A DNA stretch of 64,000 nt from Camarhynchus parvulus (taxonomy: Eukaryota; Chordata; Aves; Passeriformes; Thraupidae): assembly GCF_901933205.1 (NCBI RefSeq), contig NC_044573.1:62487993-62551992 (forward strand). Reading direction: 5' to 3'. How positions within the stretch are numbered: position 1 is the stretch's first letter; each line of letters begins with the position of its first letter. Of the stretch, positions 38,873 through 48,581 are shown piece after piece. The translations under genes and the position numbers were made by a program. Under the pieces are notes generated by a model. The model made no database searches and was not told the origin of the DNA. It worked only from the letters and a program-made list of their open reading frames with translations.

Positions 38873-39306
38873 TGAGCTGAGAGAGTTAACTTTCTTCACA
38901 GCAGTCTGTATGGTGCTATGTTTTTGACTTGTGGCTCAAAGAACATTTTTAACATACATTTTCTGTTGTTACTGAACAGTGCTTGCACAGTGCCAAGGTC
39001 TTCTCCGTTTCTCCTGCCAGTAGGAGGGTAGGCTAGAGGTGAGCAAGAGATTGGGAAGAGACACAGTCAGACAGGGAATATTCTTTGCTATGTAACACTG
39101 TGCTCAGGAACAAAACTTGCAGAGACTTTATCAATGGCTGCCATTTGAGTGAGGTGGTGAATTGTTGCTTTTTTCATCCCTTGGTATTCCTTTTTAATTT
39201 TCTCTTTTAACACATTAAAATGTCTTTATCTCAATCCATGTGTTTTCTCACTTTTACCCTTCTGATTCTATCTCCCTTAGCTGGCTGCCAAGGTTCACAC
39301 ACAACA
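38873..39306 (+). mobile_element. Solo LTR of an avian ERVL-type endogenous retrovirus
   Basis: The 434-bp unit starts TGTACTGGGCTGAGCTGAGA and ends ACACACAACA, giving TG...CA ends. It is flanked by GCTGG on both sides (38868-38872 and 39307-39311), a 5-bp target duplication as expected of ERVL/class III elements. Internal words follow a common avian ERVL LTR: GAGAGTTAACTTTCTTCACA, CAGTGCTTGCACAGTGCCAA, then near the 3' end TGTCTTTATCTCAATCCATG and TTTTCTCACTTTTACCCTTC. ATTAAA at 39214-39219 is the polyadenylation signal. The middle is shorter than the full LTR I remember and lacks its TATA region, so it is internally deleted. No retroviral gene is present. Confidence 0.88.
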
Positions 39307-39311
39307 GCTGG

Positions 39312-40778
39312 GTAATGAGTTCTTACCTTGAATACACAACTCCCTGAGAATGTTTATGCCTTTGTTCCTCGAAGACTAGACTGTGACCTGGCTCCAACAA
39401 AGGCAGGGATGTGCTGGTGGGACAATACCTGATGTGTGTGGAAAATGTTCAAAAGGGCTTAAGTCATCCAAAATGGTTTTAATACATTCACTCTTTTCAC
39501 TGCATAAACAGAACTGGAGCCATCAGGATAAAAAGGAAGTTCTGATGGGGGAAAAGGCAACAGAGGAAAAGGCAGGCATATGAGAGAAAGGCAAAGAAAA
39601 GTAATGCAGAGTTTCTCTGGGGAGCTATAGGTCAGCCCATAAATTTCTGAATGATGATTTCAGAGTTAAAGGTAATGAGGGAGTCTCTAGTGCTTCATTG
39701 CCTGGGGAAAGAAATTCTGATACCTCTTTCATTGCACAACGGAGACCAAATAAATCTGTAAGTATGTTTCCTGCAGGACAACAGGCCACTAAGTAAAAGC
39801 AATAATCAAAGTATTTCCTTGTAAAGACACTGGCTGTGACATGGAGCTGTGGTAGGTCGTCTTTCCTGCTCAACACAGCCATTTGCTAAAAAATGGATGC
39901 TGGGAGATGATTGCAGGCTCTTTATGCTTTAGATGTATCCAGACTCACCAATTAACTTCCCCAGCAGTTTGCTATCACAACTGAGCTTGGAAAATGAAGC
40001 ATTTGCTCATTTAAGCAATGCTTAGGGAGCACTCTCTACTGATTCCACCTGCCAGGGAGTGACATCTGTATGTTGGCAGAAGAATAGAGTGCACAGAAAT
40101 TTTGCAGCTTCTGTCAGAGCTGTTTTTCTCTTTTCTGACAAGCTGCTTTTCCTCCCATCCACATTCTTTGCACAGTTGCTTCTCAGAACCAGGCCCCCAA
40201 CAAGGTATTGTTTGAAAGGGATAAACATAGCAAGGCTGGATTGTTAAACATTTGTCAAGTGTTTGTGATATTTCACAGCTGGCATATAAAATACCTTGTG
40301 GAAGGACCAGGCTTAAACCTTATTAGCGGTTCTCTGTGGAGTGAAAAAACACTTTTTGTTCTGAATTTGGCTTCCTCTTTTTAAAATCACAGATAAAATC
40401 ACAGACACTCAGGGAAGGTAATTTTTCATTCTTCTCCTCCTTCATCCACACTCTTTTTAAAAATTTGACCTCTTCCCACAATGCACAACTCATTCTTCAG
40501 CATCCTTCCCATCCACTCCTGCTCTCACTCTGCTCCAGGAAAGGGCTCAGATCCCAGTAAGGCACGCTGTGGGAGAAATCCAAGTGTGGTCAAGAGAAAT
40601 GAAGGTCTCCAGCTGCTCTCAGCTGTTCTCCTCAGTTTTGGCACTGCACCACTGTTGACTTTGAAATATAGATAAAGTTTTGTTTCCTTTTGATCTGTCT
40701 CTATTTCTTCAATGTCAGCACTGGCAGATGCATGCTGTGCTTAGTCCCCCCTCTTGTCACTCATATTCACTCCAGCAG
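39312..40778. other. Unique noncoding DNA
   Basis: No gene or dated repeat is recognised. Frames are under 90 codons and lie on both strands. Confidence 0.55.
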
Positions 40779-40916
40779 AGGACAGATGCTGCTACTGGCT
40801 TTGTCCCTCTCCTATACCTTTTCCTGCATGGGGAGTGATAAAATTCCAGGACAGATGCTGCTACTGGCTTTGTCCCTCTCCTATACCTTTTCCTGCATGG
40901 GGAGTGATAAAATTCC
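40779..40916 (+). repeat. Perfect 69-bp tandem duplication
   Basis: The unit at 40779-40847, beginning AGGACAGATGCTGCTACTGG, is repeated without a single difference at 40848-40916. Complete identity implies a recent event. The unit is a multiple of three, so a 141-codon frame crossing it (40690-41115) shows a 23-residue repeat. That frame starts at TTG and matches nothing known, so the triplet length is probably coincidence. Confidence 0.97.
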
Positions 40917-43525
40917 TCATAAATTGAGCAGCCCATCTCTTCCTGTCCTCAGTGGTTGTAGTGTCAGCTCCAAGTGCACACTGCAAGGTGGCAGGTATTC
41001 CAAGAGCTTTTACTCCTTTGCAAGAACTGTGTTTACTGATCAAACTGCTTTTACTCTGTTTTTTGTGGGCCAAGAACAGTCTGTCCCTAAGTCCTCTCCT
41101 GTGCTTACAATTTGATAAGATAGAATATTAGATGGTCAAAAAAGGTAGTTTCCAATGTGTTCAGGTTTCCAAATAGCTGGTGCATGGTGAGTCCTCTGCC
41201 AAAGTGTGCCTACTAACCTGTTAACAATATGAATCATGAATATGAGTGACTTGAGAATCAAATATTTATGGTGGATCTGAAACAAGAATGTCCAGGCCTA
41301 CTGCCATGCAGAAAATAAAAAAAACTGTAAAGCCATTTTTGTTTTGTTTTGTTTTGTTTTTTTAAGTTTTCATGACTGGAAGCCCAACAGCACACAGTAA
41401 TTTAATGTTTGGGATTTGGCACAAGATCATGAACACCATGAAGGTTTCTTCATAGTTTCATTAGCAGCAGTAGCAGCAGGAATGCTGCAGAGTGAGTGGT
41501 TTCCTTCTTCTCAGCATGCCTGCTATTAATACCCATAAAAATCTCTGAAAAAACTGCAAGGAGATAAACCTAAGACACAATTTTTCTTCCTCCTACCCTT
41601 CTCTTTTTCAGGCTGAGCAGGAATCTTGTGGTGTTTTAAGTGGAAATACTGAGAGATGAGTGCTTTCAGAGGGATTTCCATCAGCCTCACAAGGACAGGA
41701 ACATTGCTCTGGCTATTTATCAACAGAGAAAATAAATCCTAATATCTATGCCAGTCAAAGTACTTGGCGTGAGGCTGCATTAATCCAAGAATCTGTGTTT
41801 GAGGGGGATGGAACTGACACCAGATGGATTTGCTCACTACTAGCACTTGTTTGCTATTCTTGACAGCACAAAGAAGGCAGGGGTTATGTACATAAAAAGT
41901 CTAAATTGCTGTTCATTTGGACTACATGATCTTCCCTCTTTCATTCAGTGAAACTGGCTTTCTTTTGCTGCTTCTCTGCTCACTGGCAGAGCGTCAGGGT
42001 GGCTGATAGGCCTTGGCCATGTACAAAGGCACTGGAGGCTGTGTGGACTGTGCCCTTCCTCCCACTTCAAGCAGGCTGGGAATCCTGCAGCATCACAGAC
42101 TTTCCCATTACAGCAGAAAACAAAAGAGAAGACTCATTCTTCTGCCCACTCTGTGTCTTACACAGGAGACTGGTGGCAGTAGAAATATACCTTTGGGCAT
42201 AAAGCTGGCAGCTGGAAACAGAAAACTGGGACAACGGGAAAATGTTCTACCACAATGAAGAAATCTGGGAATTGTTTACTGTTGTCCTTTGCTGGACTAT
42301 CCTGTGGAAAGCTTGGAGAGATATGAAACAAACAGAAGCTTGTCTTCTTGCCTCCTTTGGAAGGTTGCTTAAAATGTATTCTCATTCTGCCTGTGGCTCC
42401 CAGTGCTAGGAAAGGCATTTGCAAATGGCTTGTATAATTTTAACAGGTGACTTACTCTCCATGAGATTTACTTAGAGGAAAGCCTCAAGAAATACAGCCT
42501 TTGAATAGGATAATAGGAGAGGAAAATCTACTTCCTACAAAGAATTTATAGCTGTCCAAACAGCCTCAATTTAAAAGAAATGAAAAGGGAATATGGTCTA
42601 TTGGCTACAGCATGAAATTAATGCCAAGGAAATCCTTTCAATAAGGGTCTATATATCTTTCAGTTAGCTTGGGCTTAGCTTTATGTTGATACTGTCTATT
42701 GGCTGGCATCCTGTGAAGATTACAAGATCTATAACACTGAAAACTTGCAGGAAATTTTGAAGACAGAGTACATGCTTGTTGCCTTTGCCTGTCAATCTAG
42801 TCTGAGAGCTGTGTATTTTACTTTGCAATAGGCTTTCTGGTGTCTAATAAGGTAACAGCTTAAAGTAAAACCTTTCCAGCTGTTGAAGTGCTCTGACTGT
42901 CTGTTACCATTTGTGGATTTTCTGGGATTCAAAAGCAGATGAGTTTTTACAGTATAATTTACTTCGGTGGAAGTGCTAACAGTTTTGGGGGGAGTTGGCC
43001 TTTTTTTTTGTTTTGGTTTAGTTTTAGCTTTATTTTTCCTGATGGGCTTCAAGCTTTTAGGACCCTCACTGAAATATTTTGACTTTGAAACCTCTACTGT
43101 TCTCCTGATTCACTCCAGAGAATAAAAAACTATTGAAGAATAAAGACACGTGATTTATAAGTACACAATCACACAATCATATAAGCCTCATTTTCTTAAG
43201 AAACAAGACTCAAATCTGCCATATTTATACTTGGTGTTCCATAGTTGGCAATACACTTTCAGCTTCCTGTTGTAATGACAATATTAATACATTTTAAATT
43301 TTGTTGAAGACTCCTTTCATCTGTTGTGCATTCCCAAATATTTTGTATTATTTCCTTTCATCCAAAAACACCTCCACCACTAATCAGTTCAATACCCACA
43401 TAGATACTTTTTTCAAAGCACTGCTTAGGAAAAAAACCATCTTTTTCTTCTCTGAGTTTTCCAAGCTCTCTTTCACCAGCAAAAATCCACTGTTAAGAAG
43501 AAATTATCCTAGGCATAGGCCATGC
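40917..43525. other. Noncoding DNA with T/G simple repeats
   Basis: No gene is recognised. A (TTTTG)n tract lies at 41336-41363 and a T/G-rich tract at about 43002-43040. Short frames on both strands have no family match. Confidence 0.55.
41336..41363 (+). repeat. (TTTTG)n pentanucleotide tract
   Basis: Four TTTTG units followed by a T run. This is a short simple repeat. Confidence 0.85.
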
Positions 43526-43541
43526 AAAAAAAAAAAAAAAA
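43526..43541 (+). repeat. 16-A homopolymer
   Basis: Sixteen consecutive adenines. The upstream sequence does not look like a processed gene copy and I see no flanking target duplication. Confidence 0.95.
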
Positions 43542-45430
43542 GTGAAATATACCGTCTCGTCAAGAAAATATCCAGAATATGTTAATTCCACCCAGAGTAA
43601 CATGGTCATATGACATTTGGATGGACATTTCAGAGACTGGAGATCTAGCAAATATAAATGCATTTGGTTTCCATGGATGAACTCATCTGCATGACAGTAG
43701 TTCTTGTTCTCCTGGGTCAGTCCCCAAAGATAGTAGACTGCAACATTCTTTATTCTGTTTTGTAAGAACATTGTGTGAAATTAACTTTGTAAAAGTAAAG
43801 AAGCCTTAATCCTTCCAACCATAGATACATGAAGATGGTATGCACAGGTACAAAATTCCTTTGGGTGTTTTTTAGCCACTGTTTTGGTTGCCAGCATCTA
43901 TAGCTGTAAAACAGCAGCACTAGGCTTGCAGGCCTGGAAACAGCGGCTCTTACAGCTCTCTCCTTCCCAGGAGAGGCAGCAACTGTAGTCTGTTCCTACT
44001 GGTAAGGTCAGAAAGCAGCAGAGAAGGGATGCCACTGTACTGTGAGGGGCAAAGGCCTAGTTCAGCAGTGAGGGAAGCTGATGGTGATGAAGAGGTCAGC
44101 TATGACTACTCAGGTGATGAGAAATACTCTGCCTGTCTGTGTGAGGCACAGGCTGAGCTTTGGTTCTTCTCCCACTGTGCTCTGTAAGAGCAGGTAGCTG
44201 GAATGTGACTCATGCCTGTAACAGGAAAAGTCCTGTCTGTTACTGGAAGTTCAATTACTTCTAGACTGCAGTATAGAAACTGTTTAACAGAGAGAAGATG
44301 CAAAGTAGACTGTTGTGAATGGAGCAACAGTGACTTTATATGAGCTGAAATTTTACTCCTTAAAAAAGCCATAGTGGTGCAAAACCATAATTCCAGCTGC
44401 TGGAAAGGGAAGAGACAGAGGCACATTGTCTGTTCCTCTTCCACAGAAGTCCCTGACACAGACTTACAGCATTTCTTGGGGGTGAGCAAAATAAATCGGT
44501 AGTTCTGGATGTATTAGTCAGTAGTTTAAAAATCCAACAGAAGAGCTTGCCATTTGTTTGTTAATTCTTGAATTCACTAGATTTTCACACAAGAGTTCTG
44601 AGCAGCACACTCAAAGGACTGAGGGAATAACATGGCTCTTACCAGGACTCTAAATTTGGAGACTAAAATTTGTTTTAAATGGTATTTTGTATTAGCAAGG
44701 GAAAAAAGGTTTCTGGTCTGAAATTTTATATGGCAACTTTCACCTCAAGGTAATGAAAACAAGCTGCGCTATAAACTTTTCAAAACTGGGGTTTATGGAA
44801 AAGCTGACAAATCCTTTACTGGAGTGATGTGGCTGGGAGGACTTTAAAAGATTCCCATGGAGCATTATTGATCATGATCACACACTCCCGAGCACTCACA
44901 CTGGAGACTGCAGGCAGAAGTCACTCTGTTTTCAATTACTGTGCTGGCCTGGCGGCATGTCCAGCCGATGGGGCCGTGTGTCAGAGCCTGGTCATCTGCT
45001 GGGTGGGGGCCCCAGAGCAGCCCGAGGCTTGTGTGCCTCCCGCCCCGCTCTCTGGACATGTCATGTCCCAGGTATCCTGGCTGGAGCAGCAGCCCTGAGC
45101 CCCGTCATTTCTAGCAAAGCTTCTTTACGCCACCCTGCAGGGGAAGGAGGTTTATTTCAGGGGAATGAGAGGGAGGGGGAAAAGAAAAACAAGCAAGTTA
45201 TGGGTTTCTTCCTCTTTTCCCTGCAATTAAACATCATGCAGAGGTCATGTAAAAGGAAAGGGCTTTTAGTGGGAGAATATGGCTTCACTTCTCAGCCTCT
45301 TTCCTTTGGGTTTGAAAGTGAAGCCATGTGATGACGACGGAAGCACCAGCAAAAGGTGGTGATTGGACCTCAGGAAATTCACAGTGGTGTTTTTGTGCTT
45401 CTAAATGAGCAACACTGCTGCTTGTAAAGA
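43542..45430. other. Noncoding DNA with a local GC peak at 44.85-45.13 kb
   Basis: Mostly unique AT-rich DNA. Between about 44850 and 45130 GC content rises and overlapping frames of 64-124 codons appear on both strands. CpGs are few, so this is not a CpG island. TGATCATGATCA at 44869-44880 is a perfect 12-bp palindrome. No product is recognised. Confidence 0.5.
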
Positions 45431-45511
45431 ACTGAGGTAAAATACTGGCCCCACTGAAGTCCTTGGCAAGCCTCCTACTGCCTTCAGTGGGGCCAAGATT
45501 TTACCCTGAGT
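45431..45511. repeat. Strong imperfect inverted repeat, probable palindromic transposon relic
   Basis: The left arm core at 45436-45459 pairs with the right arm core at 45482-45505 over 24 positions with two mismatches. A gapped outer extension of a few more pairs follows (ACTGAG against CTGAGT). The loop is 22 nt. Arms contain TGGCCCCACTGAAG and its complement. The wording recalls an old palindromic amniote repeat ('...ggccccattgaagtcaatgg...cattgacttcaatggggcc...'), probably a nonautonomous DNA transposon, family name unsure. A transcribed hairpin is the alternative. Confidence 0.75.
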
Positions 45512-46272
45512 CCTGTAAACCATTAGGCTTTTGAGTTTTTAATGGGTCCACTCCTGCACAGACAGACTGCTCTTGTAAGCAAGGGTTAGCTAGATTGGCT
45601 CGGATACTACACAATTTAAAACCTAAAGGAAAGCAATTTTGTAGTGAAATTAAGGGACTGTAAAAGGAATTTGGCTTTAGACAACTTGCTTCTGTTTGGA
45701 TTTGGATTAGGCTGCAATCTCCTTGTCTGTTTTTAGAGCACGTGTTCCTGCCAGCATCAATAATCTATTTTCCTTAGTGCAAGTGAAAGGCTGTGATGGC
45801 TCAGAGGTGTAGTCTGGTATCCAGTACTGCTCTGGATTTCTTCTTTGGTTTAGGAATCAGGCTACAAATAGTCCGAGACTTCAAGCTGCTCCTTAACATT
45901 TATGTGCTGCCAACAGCCGATTCATTGACACATGGGCCAACACACTCCTTCTTTCCCGTCGCTCTTCTTACAGTCATTCCTATATTTTTTCCTGATTCTC
46001 TGAGTTAATTCAAAAGCCTTTCTTTGACCATGCAGACCATCCCAGCCCAATATAAGCATTCATTTGCACTTGGCCTTATTGTGTTATCATTGGCAATATT
46101 AATTTTATCCTGTCCAGCAGCATATTAATCAAGAGCTTTCTTGAACTTTTCAGGTTGCTTCAAATACCTCTATTTCCTCCACGTACTCCAAAGTAAATAA
46201 ATCAGGACTTTAGATAGTGAACATCACATATATCATTTCACCTCAGGTCACCGTATTATGTGCAGGTTAAGC
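45512..46272. other. Unique noncoding DNA, possible conserved block
   Basis: No gene or dated repeat. The stretch 46050-46200 lacks simple repeats and has an AT-rich look compatible with a conserved noncoding element, but nothing in a single sequence proves it. Confidence 0.45.
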
Positions 46273-46875
46273 TTATGAGGGGTAGAGGTTGAAGGTGGAG
46301 ACTACAGAGAAGGCTGTGGAGGAGGAGTGTGTGGGGGTAGCAATCACTCCAGAGAAGTCCATAAAAGATCCAAGTGTAACATTAGGAGGGACTCTGTATG
46401 GGGAGGCCCAGCTCTTACTGACATATGCTGCTGCCCTGGGGGAATGTGTGCTGCAGCCTGCCAAAGCATGGCTCAACTTGTGCTCTCCAAGCACACTCTG
46501 CAGCTCAGCTTCTTTCCTCTGAAGGCATCTTCTCCTCTGTCCTGTCAAAAATGTTTCTTTTTCCCTTTTCTTTTCCCCTCTCTCAGCATGTGAGAGCCTA
46601 CATTTTCCTCTTACAGAAACTCTACTTGTCTTTGGCTTACGTCCTGAGTGATAAAGCCATAAGGCATTTCTGGACTTCTCTGAACCTATGTATGTGCAAA
46701 GTCTGAGGTAGGTCCAGCAGGCACTTGTCTGACGTGGCATTAAGGATGCAGGGCTGCTTGGGGGCTGCCTTGCAGAAGACACCTGGCAGCAGAGCGCCCA
46801 CAGCCTGTGACAATCAAAGATCCTGATGGTGTCACACAGAGTGTGACACAGCAGCTCCGCACAGAGTGCTGCCAA
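46273..46875 (-). other. Longest open frame in the window (about 200 codons), not called a gene
   Basis: The minus strand is open for about 200 codons, but the frame begins at TTG. The first in-frame ATG comes about 45 residues in and would give a protein of about 155 residues. The conceptual product is basic in the middle and Ser/Thr/His-rich near the end. It has no motif, membrane segment or family that I recognise. Plus-strand frames of 77-93 codons overlap it. The patch is GC-richer, which lengthens chance frames. Confidence 0.15.
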
Positions 46876-48566
46876 CTGTTTTCTGCTTGATTTAAACAGT
46901 GACTTTTTAATGGAAAGAGGATCTCTAGAGAGTGGTCTCTGATATGAATCTTTTGTTCAAAAGTGGGGTGAAAGGAACATTTTCTTGGCAAAATTAATGG
47001 ATTATAGAAGATAGAGCCTACTGTAATGGGAAAGGACCATCAGCTACTCCATCCATGTTAATTATACATAAATTAGGGATTTCATTTGCAATACCCAGAA
47101 TTTGCATCTATTTCAATGCAGGTAAACCTAAATATTTAATTTAGCCTTATCTGAAAAGCCATCTGTCTTCTTTAGCCCTCCCAATGTTAACTAAAGTGGC
47201 TAATGATTGTGCTGAAGTAGGACACAAACTTCCCCTGTATGCCTATGTTGGAAGAGTGGGCTGGGAGAGAGAAAGCTACAAAATGTTCTTCTGACAGGGC
47301 AGCTAGTTATGGTGGGAAAGGTGAGGACCTTAATCCTGGAATTCTTGATATGTTCAAAAGCTGAGACTTAATCAGCGCACCATGGATTTTGTATGAGTGT
47401 AAGCTCCTACTCTAACACCCTAGTGGTCATACACCTTTGTAACTTTGCTGTCATGGAGCATGACTCAAGCATTAGCAGCGATTTTACAGAGCTGACTCGG
47501 TGTAAATGTCAGGTGCTTTATCTCTGCTAGGATTTTGCAACATAATAATTATTGCGTGCTAATTTAAAACCTCCCACATTTTGGCAGTGAAAAAATGTAT
47601 GGGAAAAAGTATAAAACCAAATGGAGTTATTGCCCTAACATGTACTGCAAAATCCAGACTGGAATCCACCTACTGAACATACAATATAAACACAGCCATT
47701 TAAGTGCAAAGAAAGTTTACCTTTTGTGAATGCATCTATGTTTGTCATGCAAGGAAGAATGTTTGAGTCAAGCTTCAGCAGTGATCATCAGTATCAGAGA
47801 GTACCTGGCCTTTTGTAAGGAAGATTAAAAAACATCTGAAGGTTTCTGGAGACAAAAAAATGCAAAATGTACCACTATATCAGTCACAGTTGCTTCAAGG
47901 TTAATTTCAAAATCCTTAGCACTCTGTTCTCCAAACATTAACTCTCTTCCCAAAGAATCCAGAGCACCTGACATCCAATAAGGTTTCACCCTATGGCCAT
48001 TTGCACCTTGGCAAACTAGAAAAAGTGGCTCATAATTTGTAGCTTGCACTGTCAGGGAATAGTGCATGAAGACTGAGGAGAATTAGGGGGAGGTCACTCC
48101 AGCATTTAAAAGAGAAAGGAAAGAATGCTGCAAAAAATTTGATCCACTCTAACATATGCAAAAATTTCAGTGGTCTTTAAAAAAAAAGGGTTAATACAAT
48201 TTGGAATGTGTTCACTATGTGCCTTAACACCTTTCCTCACGATGACATTATTTTTCTTTACACTTTCAAATGCAAGGAATGGCTTCGGAAGCTCAGAGAA
48301 TGTTGCTGCCATCAGTAGACAGGGCACCAGGAAGAAATGCAATTGTCACAAGCTTCCTCCTTCTCCCCCTTAGTCAAGAACTTTCCATGCCTGCTGTGAT
48401 TCCCAGCCTCACCATGACAAGCAGGGAGAGTGACTGGTGAAATGATGCATGTCCTAGCTTACTCCACGGCTGACTGCTCCGTTTCCCTCGCGATTCCCAC
48501 TTGCACCGACTGCTGTACTGCAGCCATATAGATTGTATGACAAGTCAAGTTTGGGTTGAATGGAGT
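46876..48566. other. Unique noncoding DNA
   Basis: No gene recognised. Around 47530-47580 the sequence has an ATAATTATT core beside TTTGCAAC and GCTAATTTAAA, the kind of AT-rich word cluster seen in enhancers. A CpG-richer patch lies at 48460-48530 next to the CTCF-like motif. Confidence 0.5.
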
Positions 48567-48581
48567 GCTGCCATCTCTTGG
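48567..48581 (-). promoter_or_regulatory. CTCF-like motif, minus orientation
   Basis: Read on the minus strand the 15 bases are CCAAGAGATGGCAGC. They match the CTCF core CCASYAGRKGGC at 10 of 12 positions, missing only positions 4 and 5, and the next bases AGC also fit the extended motif. It adjoins a CpG-richer stretch. Occupancy cannot be inferred from sequence. Confidence 0.4.

Noticed and set aside
40690..41115. 141-codon plus-strand frame with a 23-residue internal repeat
   Set aside because: It starts at TTG, and its repeat is only the 69-bp DNA duplication read in frame. No known domain.
43500..43541. 16-A run as the tail of a processed pseudogene
   Set aside because: No gene-like sequence or polyadenylation signal upstream and no flanking direct repeats.
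47000..47060. Possible minus-strand CR1 tail around AAAGGACCATCAGC
   Set aside because: Only a dozen bases resemble the CR1 end. The flanks do not follow.
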